Assembly (NCBI GenBank): GCA_014898425.1
Contig: RCSZ01000022.1
Location: 265,942-329,941 of the forward strand
Source: Botryotinia globosa
Taxonomy: Eukaryota > Ascomycota > Leotiomycetes > Helotiales > Sclerotiniaceae
DNA length: 64,000 bases
Direction: 5' to 3'
Under the pieces are notes generated by a model. That model saw nothing but the letters and a program-made list of their open reading frames with translations. It ran no database searches and was not told the DNA's origin. Positions 37,230 through 49,089 of this stretch are shown here, one piece after another; positions within the stretch are counted from its first letter, which is position 1, and each line of letters begins with the position of its first letter. A program made the translations under genes and the position numbers.

Positions 37230-37640
37230 ATTGATAAAAGGTATCTATAAAGGAAAAAAAATAATAATATTTAAATGAATAAATAAAGCTTAAAAAATAT
37301 TCGAAATATTAAAAAAAGTTTTTATTTCAATTTTTATTTTTCAATATTTTAATTTATTACTTTATATAATATTTGAAATCGATATATCGATATTTACACT
37401 AAATTACATATTATCTCAACTATTCTTTAAAGAAATCTTAGAAATACTAATCAAACAATAACATCCCATTATATTTTATTTAAGAAAACTAATTTCAATA
37501 GAACAATAATATTTCATTTATAATTAAAAACTATTGATTATATATATTACTTTTATAAAATAATATTATTATACAATAAATAATCGATATACTATTATAA
37601 TTATATCGAATTATAATACACTTCAACACTTTATAATAAA
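37230..37640 (+). pseudogene. Gypsy-2 RNase H remnant
   Basis: An AWKAFEELK-like segment near 37,285-37,325 and an ETDASD.AIG.VL-equivalent (FEIDISIFTLNYILSQ) at 37,372-37,415 follow the RT. A late H/Y..LLAIV-like part is near 37,520-37,560. It is weakly conserved after RIP but in the correct order and spacing. Confidence 0.55.
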
Positions 37641-37939
37641 AAAAAGTCTAAATAGTCAATAAATTAGATAAATTGAAGTCTTAATAATATATAATTTCGA
37701 AATAAAGTATAAAATAGAAAAACTAAATCCTATTAATAAACTATTGTATTATCCAAATTATATAACAAATATAAAAGGTATCAATAATATATTATTTATA
37801 TTTCAAAATAAATTGAAAAACAAATTAATAATGATAAAACTATTTTTAAATATTTTTATCAAAAAAATAAAGTCTTTATATAATATTATAAACCTTTTAT
37901 AAAAAAAAAAGTATAGTTTATCATTCTATAAACAATCAT

Positions 37940-38720
37940 ATTTATTAATTGAAACTAATTACAAATAATTGATATCTTGTTAAATAGCTTACATTTTAAT
38001 AAAAAACAAAACAATATTCAAATCAATATTTGAAATAATAAGATTTACTTTATTATAATTTCAGTAAAATAATGATTTTATAAAAAATAAAAAATATTTG
38101 AATCAAAAACTATATTCCACTAAAATCGTTTCATTTTAGTAAGTAAATGTTAATAAACTTTTTATATATTATAGGAATATTTATATATTATTAAACTTTA
38201 TTTTAAAAACAGAAATTCTAGAAGTTCATTATAATGATTTTATAAATAGATATTAAGATATTACAAAGATATTTAAATTTTTAAAATCAAAATACTTTTA
38301 ATTTTTAATAAAAAAAGATATCAAAAATTATATTCAGATATATATAATATATTAGTAAATCGTTATTAAGAAGTATAAATTATACAATAAGTTGTAAATC
38401 TTCTCTATACCTTATAATCCTTGAAAAAAGATAATTATAGATTTCATTATAGATTTATCCTTATCAAAATCAAACAAGTATATTTATAATATAATTTTAA
38501 TAATTATAAATAGATTTATAAAATTGATCCAATATATCTTTATAACCAAATCGATTATATTATTGGAATTAATATAAATATTAATATAAGATATATTCAA
38601 AGATTTCAAAATTTTAAAAAGTATTATTTCAAATAGAAAATTACAATTCACAAGCAAATTTTGGGGTAGTTTTTTGTTTTACTTAAGAATACAATATAAG
38701 CTCTCAATAGTGTTTTATTT
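37940..38720 (+). pseudogene. Gypsy-2 integrase remnant
   Basis: The core shows a SLSKSNKYIYNIILIIINRFIKLIQYI-type stretch near 38,455-38,540 (in parts: KYIYNIILII, NRFIKL). This matches .FDAILVVVDRFTK with the catalytic Asp changed to Asn. Near 38,615-38,660 it shows IISNRKLQFTSKFWG, matching VSDRGSQFTSKFW with Asp-to-Asn again. Both catalytic carboxylates are lost to G-to-A changes. Confidence 0.75.
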
Positions 38721-39289
38721 ATAAACCAATAATCAAATAAAAAAGCAAAATCAGAATCTGATTCATTATATTAACTATTATACTAATTATTATTAAAATA
38801 ATTAGATATTGTTATTACTACTTATAGAATTTATATATAATACAATATAGTATAATATTATAAAGATTATTTTTTTTTAAATAATATATAAGTTTTTATT
38901 TATTTTCAATTATATCAATAAGAATACTAATACTACAGGGAGAGTTTTAATTATATACAAATAAATTATTTTATTTAATAAAAAAAAAGAGAAACTTAAA
39001 GAATTATAATAAACAATTATTAATTATAAAACAAATAAAATGGAAAATATAATTTTATATTGATATAATATTGAAAATAAAATAATATTAAGTATTTAGA
39101 ATATTAAACAATTTCGGTCAAAAAAGAAATTTTCAAATAGATTTATAAACCTTTTTTTAATAATAGATATAAAAACCAATAATCAAATATACAAATTTAA
39201 ACTATTATCAATCTATAAAATTTATAATATCTTTTATATATTTCTATTAGAATTATAATATGAATGATTAAATATTACAAATCCATTAT

Positions 39290-39480
39290 TATTAAAAAAA
39301 ATAGATAATCATTTTGAATATAAAATGAAATGAATTATAATATATAAAAAAAAGGAAAAAAGCTTTTAATATTTAATTTAATAGAAAAACTATTAGTTAG
39401 TAAAAGATATATAGAAAGCCCTTTGTGATTTTAATAATGTAAAGAAAATATTGGAAGAATATAACAAAAAAAAAAATTAT
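39290..39480 (+). pseudogene. Gypsy-2 chromodomain remnant at the end of pol
   Basis: After a KW-like start, the plus frame reads NYQLVKD.QKALCDFNNVKK and ILEEYNKKK when TAG/TAA are taken as Trp/Gln. This matches the WKGY...EDTWEP..NL.NAKEIL.EY pattern of chromovirus chromodomains. The last Trp-containing motif is mutated. It supports assignment as a chromovirus. Confidence 0.6.
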
Positions 39481-39889
39481 TAATATAGAATTCGAGAAAA
39501 AAGAAAATTATAATATAATAGAATCCCACCTAGTATTCGATAACGAATTATCCTTTTCTCGAAATTGAGTTTATCTCTTTTTTTTTCACAATTACTTGCT
39601 TTAATAAGAATAAGAATATAACCCTTTAAATATTAATATACTACAAATTATTACTAGGTATACCAATTTCTACCATTATCTTTTGTATATCTTCAATATT
39701 AATTTGTAAATTTCAAAATCAATATTGATAGAATCCTTATTAAAATTAGATTTATAAAACTAATGCTAAGTTCTTTATAATATTTTATTCTTTATAAAAA
39801 TTCTTTTTAAATTAATATATAAATAATACTAGAAAATTATTATTATATTAATGTAGTTAGAGAATTTTATAATAAAATTAGATTTTTAA

Positions 39890-40884
39890 TATTATTATTT
39901 CAGAAAATCCAATAAAGAAAAAGAATATCTAAAATCAATAATATCTATTTTATTATTATTACACATTTCCTTTATAATCAGTAAAATAATTTCATCCTCA
40001 ATTATATCCACATTATTATTTTCAGAGTTCTAAAAGTTTTTTTTTTCAATATTGTTATTATACTAATTCAGTAATAACTAAATGATTATAATCTATAGTC
40101 TTTTGAATTGATAGCTAGAATCCTTATTAATTCAATAAAGCTTTTCAAAAGAATCCATTTGACTATTAGATTCTTCTATATAAACCTTTCAATTAGAATA
40201 AGGAGTTTTCAAATCAAAAAACAAACCTTTTTTGGGATTGGGAATATAATAGCTAAATACAAATATATTATTAGAAATAAATAATAAGATTTTGTATTGA
40301 ATAGTTTAAGAAGTCCTATAAATAAAAAAAGAAATAAAAGAAATTGAATAATAAAGTATAATTAGTAAATCAATAATAATCTTATAGCATACTATATATA
40401 ACATATTTCAAATATTATTTTTGAAATAAGATATAATAATTATATATAAAAGAATAGTAGAAATTTAATAGAAAATCTAAGAGTTTTTATTGTTTATCTT
40501 CTTATCTTCATTTTAATACTTATCACCATTCAATCCAAAAAAGGAAAAAGATATTTCAGGAGATTTAATTTTATGCCTTTTACGCGATATACAATAGATA
40601 TAAGAAAAAGAAACACCTAACATTTTATAAACAATCCAAAAAGGAATAAAACCTAATATTCCTATTATTATTGAAAATATATTGAATCTTACAAATATAA
40701 ATATAGAAAATACAAAAACTATAAATACTACAAATACAAAGATTAAAAATAATATAACCAAAACATTTACAAGAATTACACAAGAATATATTACAGGAAT
40801 AAGAAATTTATTTTTATAATTCGAATTTATTGAAGAAATAAGATTAATAATAAATCCTAGTATAATAATATTCAAAAAAAACAA
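39890..40884 (-). pseudogene. Antisense membrane-protein-like frame within gypsy-2
   Basis: On the minus strand 123 codons are open (40,884-40,513). Three hydrophobic segments lie at residues about 1-19, 28-66 and 70-90, followed by a basic ISRKRHKIK stretch. Beyond the stop, about 40,260-39,890 gives more coding-like sequence (IPNPKKGLFFDLKTPYSN, VDIIEDEIILLIIKEM) broken only by TAG/TGA/TAA at likely Trp/Gln codons, with a TTTATAG acceptor-like site before it. The whole may have been a roughly 300-residue membrane protein. It lies downstream of pol and before the 3' LTR, opposite to the element. A TATATAAAG box at 41,106-41,098 is upstream in this orientation. Family unknown. Confidence 0.45.
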
Positions 40885-41754
40885 AGCATTTTATATTCCC
40901 AAAAATATTAATAAACATATTCGAAACCTAAACAATGGATAATTTACTATAAAACAATAAAAATCTATAAAACACTCCATTAAATTATTAATTCAATTTA
41001 ATCTATTAACTACCAAAAGACCTAGTTTTTCTATTAATTAAAGTTTATAAATACCCCCTTACTTAACCTTTTTACACAAAAAAGCTTCTACATTCTTTAT
41101 ATATCGTTTCCCTCATCAAATCGTAACATTATTGCCCACTTTTTTTTCAGTATTATCCTTAAAAACAATATTATAATATATATAACTTTAATATATAAAA
41201 TTAATATCAGGAATATATCGATTCGATATTAATATACAGAACTTCTTTTGATAATAACAATAACTACAAAAAGTAAAAAGATTATTTTCAAAATAACAAA
41301 ATTTATTAATTAAAATATTAGTAATATATTTAAAACAATATAAATAAATAGAAATAATTAAACCTAATAAACCAATAACAAAATATAATATAATAAATAA
41401 AACACCACCAAATTGAAAAAGTAATTATAACAAATTGTATATTAATTAAAAGGGATATACTATTAAAATAATTATATTACCTAAAAAAAAGGATTAGTTT
41501 TATAAAGCATTCGATGATTTGCCAATGAAATGGTGAAATATATAAGGAATACTGTATTTACTATTTCAATTATTTATAGTATAAAAAGTATAGGAATTTC
41601 TTTTCTTTTATTTTTTATAAAAATATAGAAATGTTTTTAATCTTATTTTTATAATAATTAGGATTTGTAAGCAATATAATAAGGGATCATTTTCTATCCT
41701 ATAAAATATAAATAAATTATTTTTTGGAATACAAAATGTAAAGAGAGGAAGCTC

Positions 41755-42029
41755 TATTAAAATCACAAGATTATAAATCATATAAGATTATATAACAGGA
41801 AATCTTTGAGCCTCTTTCATACCACAGATTCCTTTATTTTAAAATATTTTATGAACCCCTTTCTTTTTCAAGATATTCTGAAGATCTAATTTCTAACTTC
41901 GGGTTTTTGTATCGAAGTCAACCCATTGGGTATAAAATTGTATGCTTTCAATAGTTTTAGAGAAGTAATGAAAAGTCTTATCCCAAAAATATACCTAAAG
42001 TTGATTCATTGCTATTCTCTACTCTAACA
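41755..42029 (+). repeat. Gypsy-2 3' LTR
   Basis: TATTAAAATCAC (RIP form of TGTCAAGGTCAC) to CTCTAACA, preceded by the purine tract AAAGAGAGGAAGC and followed by TATTT. It is more mutated at its left half than the 5' LTR but less so at its right half, so RIP acted unevenly. Confidence 0.87.
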
Positions 42030-42180
42030 TATTTTCAATAATATATTAAATTCTGAAAACAGATTTAAATTATCTTTTAAATTGATCGATTTATATTAAT
42101 TCTAGAAAAGCTTCAATTTGTATAGTAATAATCAGTCGAAAAGAGGTGTGGGGTAGTTGAATTATATAATCGAAATTTTA
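42030..42180 (+). repeat. Satellite-to-microsatellite junction module
   Basis: Continuation of the satellite interrupted by gypsy-2: AACAGATTTAAATTATC, AAAAGCTTCAATTTGTAT, then AAAGAGGTGTGGGGTAGTTGA. The same module occurs at 43,200-43,350, 45,015-45,150 and 62,160-62,290, each time directly before a purine-strand microsatellite. Confidence 0.75.
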
Positions 42181-42545
42181 ATATTAATTTAATACTAATA
42201 AGAAGAATATTAATAAAAAGAATATTAATAAAAAAAATAATAATAAGAAAAAGAAAAAAAGAATACTAATAAAAAGAATACTAATAAAAAGAATACTAAT
42301 AAGAAGACTATTAATAAAAAGAATACTAATAAGAAAAATACTAATAAAAAGAATATTAATAAGAAAGGTATAAAAAAAAGAATATTAATAAGAAGAATAT
42401 TAATAAAAAGAATATTAATAAGAAAAATATTAATAAAAAGAATATTAATAAGAAGATTATTAATAAGAAGAATATTAATAAGAAAAATATTAATAAAAAG
42501 AATATTAATAAGAAGATTATTAATAAGAAGAAGAATACTAACTAT
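42181..42545 (+). repeat. Purine-strand microsatellite (AATAAGAAGAATATT type)
   Basis: About 360 bp of 12-15-nt units mixing AATAAGAA, AATAAAAAG and AATATT/AATACT. It codes for nothing. Long frames on either strand here are low-complexity artefacts. Confidence 0.85.
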
Positions 42546-43370
42546 TATTCCGAAGATATTATTAGTAGTTAATATTAATAATAACTACAACCCTAACTAT
42601 TATTTCAAGGATTTTTTTGGTGGTCAGCACCAATAGTAACCTCAACCCTAAGGGAGGTGATAATCTAAGCAAAAAGTTATCATTTGGTTATTACTTCTTT
42701 ATGCTTCAATTCTAAGTCTTTTAGAAATCTGAAAAAAGAAATAAATAAAGATTCAATTGAATTTTTTTTATATAAATTCAGATTTTCGATATTTTTAATA
42801 TTGATTGATTTGTAAAGATAACCCTAAAATTTAAGATTAAAAAGGTTTAAGGAAAGCTATAGTAATTTTCGAAATCAAAAGGTGATAACTTACAAAATAA
42901 ATAAAATTAATTATTACCTTTCTATATTTTAATTTTAGATTTTTCGAAAATCTGAAAAAAGAAAAGAATAAAGAATCAATTGAATTTTTTATATATGAAA
43001 TTAGATTTTCGATATATTCAATAGTGATGGATTTGTAGAATTAATTCTAAAGTTTAGTTTTGATGAGGTTGAAAGAAAGTTATAGTAATTTTCGAAATCA
43101 AGAGATGGTAATTTATGAAATAAATGAAATTGGTTATTATTTTGAATGTAATAAAAAATAATAAATTGAATAAAGTTTTTTAGTATTCTAGGGGTTATTT
43201 TAATCAATATTTCGAATACTGAAAATAGATTTAAATTATTTTTCAAATTGATTATTTTATATTAATAATTTTAAAGTTTGAATTAGAAAGAGTATAAGTA
43301 ATAGTAATTTAGCAAAAAGAGATGTGGGGTAGTTAAATTATATGATTGAAAATCTAATATTAATAGAAAT
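42546..43370 (+). repeat. Subtelomeric satellite block 2
   Basis: Two to three units with the ACTATTATT leader, AATCTGAAAAAAGAAA and GATTCAATTGAATTTT motifs, ending with the GGTGTGGGGTAGTT module at about 43,322. Heavily C-to-T shifted. The 81-codon minus ORF at 43,246-43,001 is satellite sequence, not a gene. Confidence 0.75.
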
Positions 43371-43960
43371 ATTATTAATTAAAATATTAAAAAAAAAGAA
43401 TATTAATAAGAATATTAAAAGATATATATTAAAAGATTTTTAATGAAATATTAAGATTTTGAAAAAATAATATTGAAAGATTTATAAAAGAATGTTAATA
43501 TTTTCAGAAAATAATATTAAATTATATCGAAAGATTTTTAATAAAATATTAATATTTTAAACGAATAATATTAAAATATATCAAAAGAATTTTAATAAAA
43601 TATTAGTATTTTTAAAAAATTATATTAAAAGATTTATAAAAAAATATTAATATTTCGAAAAAATAATATTGAAAGATTATATATTAAAAGAATATATATT
43701 AAAAGAATATATATTAAAAGAATATATATTAAAAGAATATATATTAAAAGATTTTATATTAAAAAACTTTTAATAAAATATTAGTCTTTTGAGAGAATAG
43801 TATTAAAATATATTAAAAGATTATATATTGAAAGATTTATTGAAAGATTTATTGAAAGATTTATTGAAAGATTTATTAAAAGATTTATTAAAAGATTTAT
43901 TAAAAGATTATATATTGAAAGATTTATTAAAAGATTATATATTGAAAGATGCTGTAAGCT
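43371..43960 (+). repeat. Minisatellite of ATTAAAAGATTTAT/ATATATTAAAAGA units
   Basis: Irregular 14-18-nt repeats, very regular at 43,675-43,745 and 43,820-43,930. This block and the following 43,961-44,110 look like a RIP-eroded inverse copy of 48,300-48,500. Confidence 0.75.
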
Positions 43961-44149
43961 TTATCCTAGTAATATTCTAATATAAATCCATTTATAGATT
44001 TAAAGTCTTAAATAGGCTTTATTATAGGCTTTATTATAAACCTTAAAGTCTATAAACGATTATTAATGAATGAATGCTGGTGAGTTAAATTGGTAAGTTA
44101 AGCCTAGTGAACTTCAATTCAATAATTATAGACTATATAAATCTAACTA

Positions 44150-46390
44150 TTATTTCAAGGATTTTATTAATAATTAATATTAATAATAACCCCAATTCTA
44201 AGAGAGATAATGATTTAATCAAAAATGTTTCAATTGATTATTATTTCTTTTAACTTCAATTTAAAACTTTTTGAAAATCTGAAAAAAGAAATAAATAAAG
44301 ATTCAATTGAATTTTTTTATATATAAGCTTAGAATTTCGAAATCTTTTATATTAAAGTTTTTATATTAAATTAAAATAACCCTAACTATTATTCCGAGGA
44401 TTTTATTGGTGGTCAGCACTAGTGGTGACCACAACCCTAAAGGGGGTGGTGACCCAGCCAAAAACGCTCCAATTGGTCACCACCTCTCCTGGCTTCAATT
44501 TAGGGCTTTTCAAAAATCTGAAAAAAGAAATGAATAGAGATTCAATTGAATTTTTTATATATAAACTTAGAATTTCGAAATCTTTTATATTAAAGCTTTT
44601 ATATTGAATTGAAATAACCCTAATTTTGAAGAGGTTGAAGAAAAGCTATGGTAATTTTTAAAGATAGGGGGGTGGTGACTATCGAAAAAGTATTAAAAGT
44701 CACCAATTAGTTACCACCTCTCCTGGCTTTAATTTAGGGCTTTTCGAAAATCTGAAAAAAGAAATTAATATAAATTCAATTGAATAATATTTATTCGAAA
44801 TTAGAATTCAAAAAGCTTTTATAATAAAGCTTCTATTTTGAATGAAATAACCCTAATTTTGAAAAGGTTGAAGAAAAAGCTATGGTAATTTTTGAAGGCA
44901 GGGGGGTGGTGATTAGCAAAATGAATAAATTTGGTTACTATCTTTAATTCAATATAGAATAGAAAATTTAATAAAGTTTTATAAAGAATTAGGGCTTATT
45001 TTTCTTTTTATATTGAATTCTAGAAACAGATTTAAATTATCTTTTAAATTGATCGATTTGTACTAGTTTTAGAAAAGCTTCAATTTGTATGGTGGTGACC
45101 AATCGAAAAGAGATATGATATAATTGAATCACATAATCGAAATTTCAATATTAATCTAATATTAATAAGAATAATAAGAATAATAAGAATAATAAGAATA
45201 ATAAGAATAATAAGAATAATAAGAATAATAAGAATAATAAGAATAATAAGAATAATAAGAATAATACGGAAAAGAAAAAGAAAAAGAATAATAATAAGAA
45301 ATTTTTTAAAAAAAGAAGAAAAATAATAATAATAATAATAAGAAGAAGAATAATAAAAAGAATAAGAAAAAGAATAAGAATAATAATAAGAATAATAATA
45401 AGAATAATAAAAAGAATATATAAAACTAATATGAATAAGAAAATTAATAAGAATACTAATAATAATAAGAATAATAAGGAAAAGAAAAATAATATTAATA
45501 AGAATATTAATAAGAAGAATACTAACTATTATTCTGAGGATTTTATTGGTGGTCAGTATTAGTGGTAACCCTAACCCTAAGGGGGGTGGTAATTCAGATA
45601 AAAACACTTCAATTGGTTATTACCTTTTCTAACTTCAATTTAGAACTTTTCGAAAATCTGAAAAAAGAAATTAATAGAGATTCAATTGAATTTTTTATAT
45701 ATAAAATTAGAATTTCGAAATCTTTTATATTAAAGTTTTTATATTGAATTGAAATAATTTTAATTTTGAAAAGATTGAAAAAAAGCTATGGTAATTTCTG
45801 AAGGTAGGGGGGTAATGATTAGCGAAAAAGTATTAAAAGTTATCAATTGATTATTATTTCTTTTGATTTCAATTTAAGGTTTTTTGAAAATCTGAAAAAA
45901 GAAATTAATAAAAATTCAATTGAATTATATTTATTCGAAATTAGAATTTCGAATAGTTTTTATAATAAGGCTTTTATATTGAATTGAAATAACTCTAATT
46001 TTGAAGAGATTGAAAAAGCTATGGTAATTTATAAAAAACAGGGAGATAATGATTAATAAAAAAGTATTAAAAGTTATTAATTGGTTATTATTTCTTTTAG
46101 CTTTAATTTAGGGCTTTTTTGAAATTTAAAAAAAGAAATTAATAAAGATTTAATTGAATAATAATTATTCGAAATTAGAATTTTGAAATCTTTTATATTA
46201 AAGTATAAAGATTGAATTGAAATAATTCTAATTTTGAAGAGGTTGAAGAAAAAGTTATGGTAATTTTTGAAGGTAGGGGGGTAATGATTAACGAAATGAA
46301 TAAATTTGGTCATTATCTTTAATTTAATATAGAATAGAAAATTTAATAAAGTTTTATAAAGAATTAGGGCTTATTTTTCTTTTTATATTG
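44150..46390 (+). repeat. Subtelomeric satellite block 3, about 235-bp units
   Basis: Unit landmarks (CTGAAAAAAG) fall at about 44,279, 44,518, 44,752, 45,659, 45,893 and 46,127, spacing 234-240 bp. The block is split by a microsatellite at 45,160-45,520. The best preserved units (44,395-44,500) read GGTGGTCAGCACTAGTGGTG and AAAGGGGGTGGTGACCC. A microsatellite-adjacent unit has AACCCTAACCCTAAGGGGGG at 45,566-45,585, telomere-like in reverse. No coding function. Confidence 0.85.
45160..45520 (+). repeat. Microsatellite (AATAAGAAT)n in satellite block 3
   Basis: About 105 bp of near-perfect 9-nt AATAATAAG units (45,166-45,270), followed by mixed AATAAGAA/AATAATAAT repeats. The 175-codon minus ORF across it is an artefact. 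Confidence 0.85.
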
Positions 46391-47100
46391 AATTCTAACA
46401 CCCTACTAACTGATATCATTAGTTTTACTAATATTACAAAATATTTAGGGTTTTTAGAATTAAATATATATATATATATATATTTTTGAAATCTAAAAGA
46501 AATTTGGGATTTAATAATGTTTTTACTTTTTTGCTAGTATTATTCTTTATTGAGTTTTATTTTTAGAATTTTAACTGGTATCATAGAATATTTCGTTTAA
46601 TATTAGAGCTAGTTTATTAAAATTATCTTTTTTAAACTTTTTAAAAAAAACTGAATTGATTGATATAATTTTTATCCAAATCGGGCTTAGTTTGTTTTTG
46701 ATTTAGAAAAATACAATTTCCTTTATTTTTATAAAAATTTTAATCTAATATAAAAACTTAAATATTAGAAATTTTGAAAAATGTATAATATATTACTATA
46801 AATAGAATTTAAAACTGAATATTTTAGTGTAGTTTTTATTATAAATATATAAAATTTCATTTTTTATTTTCTAATTTTACTGATATCACCAAAATCCAAT
46901 TGGTATTATAGAATATCTTATATAATAATAGAGTTAGCAATATAATAATAGTATTTTTGAAATCTTTGAAGAATTTCGAATTATATAGCGTTTTTAAATT
47001 TTTCAAAAACTTAAATTTTATAATTGAATCTGAAATCACATAATATTCACATAATATCAATCCGAATTCGAATTTTGTAAAAATAATATTAGTATTATTA
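46391..47100 (+). repeat. Subtelomeric module M, copy 1
   Basis: About 700 bp matching 62,529-63,225 in the same orientation: starts ACACCCTACTAACTGATATC and includes TATTTAGGGTTTTTAGAATT, (TA)n, GCTAGTATTATTCTTTATTG and the end CGAATTTTGTAAAAATAATA. Differences are transitions, and copy 1 is the more mutated. It is followed by a TTAGTATTA microsatellite (47,086-47,170). Confidence 0.85.
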
Positions 47101-47170
47101 GTATTATTAGTATTATTAATATTATTAGTATTATTAGTATTATTAGTATTATTAATATTATTAATATTAT

Positions 47171-47494
47171 TCGTAATTCTAACCCTATTATTAGTATTGT
47201 TTTTATTAATTGAATATTATTTCGAATTAAATAATTATAATATTATAAAATTGCTTTAAATATTATTAGATTTTATAATTTAATAATAAAATGCTAAAAT
47301 AAAAGAGTTATCTTTAATAATAATAATGAAATCTAATAATTCTTTAAAAGACTTTTTCATTTTAAAAATATTTTAAAGAATTCATTAGTAATTATTTATA
47401 TTAATTAGAAAAGAAAAGATTTAATATATTTATAATTTAATTACTTTAATAATATTAAAAAAAGCTTATTAATAACTATTTATTTATTCAATTA
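47171..47494. other. AT-rich spacer
   Basis: Nothing recognised beyond short AT repeats. Confidence 0.5.
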
Positions 47495-47870
47495 TTAATC
47501 AAACTTAATAAATATAATATTAAATATTTCTAATTTTTTAATATTAAAATAATAATTCTTAAAATACAAGTAATATAGATATCTAAATACTAAAATAAAA
47601 GCTCTTAATATTAAAAAGCTAAGCCCCCGAAATATTAAAATAAAAGCTTCTAATATTAAAATAAAAGCTTCTAATATCAAAAAGCTAAGCCCCCGAAATA
47701 TTAAAATAAAAGCCTTCAATATTAAAAATAAAAGCCTTTAATATCAAAAAGCTAAACCTTCGAAATACTAATATAAAAGCTCCCAATATCAAAAAACTAA
47801 GCCCTCGAAATTAAAAATTAAAAACCTTAAATACTAATATATAAAACCCCTAAATATTAAACTATAGCAT
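47495..47870. repeat. Tandem repeat, about 45-bp unit with AGCTAAGCCCCCGAAAT
   Basis: Around six to eight degenerate units built of AAAAGCTTCTAATATC, AAAAAGCTAAGCCCCCGAAA and ATATTAAAAT. It is more G+C-rich than its surroundings. The 74-codon minus frame is repeat-encoded (LILEAFILIF) and not supported as a gene. Confidence 0.75.
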
Positions 47871-48369
47871 TATATCATTAAAATTGAATAAAGCTTTTTT
47901 AGTCTATAGAATTTTTATATTATATTATAATATTAGAATTCTAATTAAAAAGTTATTAAATGAATTTTTATATAATAATACTCAAAATCCTCTATTAATT
48001 TTATATATTAATTATACTAATTTTATATATACTCATCTATATATAAAAGAATTTTAGTTTTAATAATAGAATTTATAGACTATAAAAATTTAGAATATAT
48101 AATATTTAAAGCCTATATTAATAAAAACAAGTTTAAAAAATATTAATATTAGAATCATCTTATATTGAATATCTTTTAAATTATTCTTATTATATATTTA
48201 TAAAATCCTTATTAATCGAATTTTCATATACAATAGATTTCAACAAAAAAAATATTTTCTGATAAATTATTTAATATATAAATTAATATTAATAATATTA
48301 GTTTTCAATAATCTATTTATAGATATATAGGGCCTATATATTAGGCTTATATAGCCTATAACCATTAAA

Positions 48370-48442
48370 TTGAAGCTCACCGGGCTTAGTTCATCAGGCT
48401 TAGCTCACCGGGCTTAGTTCACCGAGCTTAGCTCACTAGTAT
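48370..48442. repeat. Short GC-rich tandem repeat CACCGGGCTTAG(T/C)T
   Basis: Five copies of a 14-16-nt unit in otherwise AT-saturated DNA. An inverse, RIP-eroded version (GGTGAGTTAAATTGG, AAGCCTAGTGAACTTC) lies at 44,070-44,105, so the 43.4-44.1 and 48.3-48.9 kb segments are inverted copies. 47,871-48,369 holds only AT-rich spacer. Confidence 0.7.
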
Positions 48443-48479
48443 TTATTACCAGGACTAATCTTTTAATATATAATATTTC

Positions 48480-48935
48480 GATATTTTTATTAGTATTCTT
48501 ATTAATATTTTTATTAGTATTCTTATTAATATTCTTATTAGTATTCTTATTAATATTCTTATTAGTATTCTTATTAATATTCTTTTTAATACCCTTATTA
48601 GTATTCTTATTAGTATTCTTATTAGTATTCTTATTAGTATTCTTATTAATATTCTTATTAGTATTCTTATTAATATTCTTTTTGATATTCTTATTAGTAT
48701 TCTTATTAGTATTCTTATTAATATTCTTATTAGTATTCTTATTAATATTCTTATTAGTATTCTTATTAATATTCTTTTTAATACCCTTATTAGTATTCTT
48801 ATTAGTATTCTTATTAGTATTCTTATTAGTATTCTTATTAATATTCTTATTAGTATTCTTATTAATATTCTTTTTGATATTCTTATTAGTATTCTTATTA
48901 GTATTCTTATTAATATTCTTAGGGTTAATATTTTT
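48480..48935 (-). repeat. Minisatellite of (TATTCTTATTAGTATTCTTATTAA) units, inverse of the AATAAGAATACT type
   Basis: Highly regular 12/24-nt repeat of the pyrimidine strand, that is, in opposite orientation to all other such arrays in the window. It contains a larger duplication: about 48,530-48,690 and 48,740-48,925 share a TTTTTAATACCCTTATTAG variant block and a TTTTTGATATTC variant block. The 98-codon ORF (Phe/Leu/Val repeats) is an artefact. Confidence 0.88.
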
Positions 48936-49089
48936 ATTAGTATTACATTTTATTCTTTTATTATTATTTAATCAATAAATTTATATTAAATTATATTCTT
49001 TTATTATTTTAAAATAAATCTTAATATATATAATTTAAAAAAAATTTATTATTATAATATAATATAATTGAGTTTTTTTCTTCAATATT

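Larger units (their letters stand above)
34222..42029 (+). mobile_element. Ty3/gypsy chromovirus (gypsy-2), RIP-inactivated, inserted in satellite
   Basis: A 7.8-kb element with two 275-bp LTRs and perfect TATTT target duplications (34,217-34,221 and 42,030-42,034). The order gag, RT, RNase H, integrase, chromodomain is recognisable. The satellite sequence interrupted at 34,221 resumes at 42,035. Unlike gypsy-1 it has about 2.2 kb between the end of pol and the 3' LTR, which carries an antisense frame. Confidence 0.9.

Noticed and set aside
44422..44607. Repeated 61-62-codon ORFs (also at 45,562 and 61,384) starting MVTTTL or MVTTSP
   Set aside because: They recur because they lie in satellite units; units without the ORF are equally conserved, so the frame is not the conserved entity.
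45080..45607. 175-codon minus ORF (Ile/Leu/Tyr repeats)
   Set aside because: Encoded by microsatellite (AATAATAAG)n; stop-free only because the repeat unit is a multiple of three.
46857..47060. 67-codon minus ORF present in both module M copies
   Set aside because: Conserved only as part of the duplicated module; differences between the copies change amino acids freely and nothing resembles a known protein. Kept as repeat.
48682..48978. 98-codon plus ORF (FLLVFLLIF repeats) looking like a membrane protein
   Set aside because: It is a minisatellite translation; the hydrophobic pattern reflects a TTCTTATTAGTA unit.
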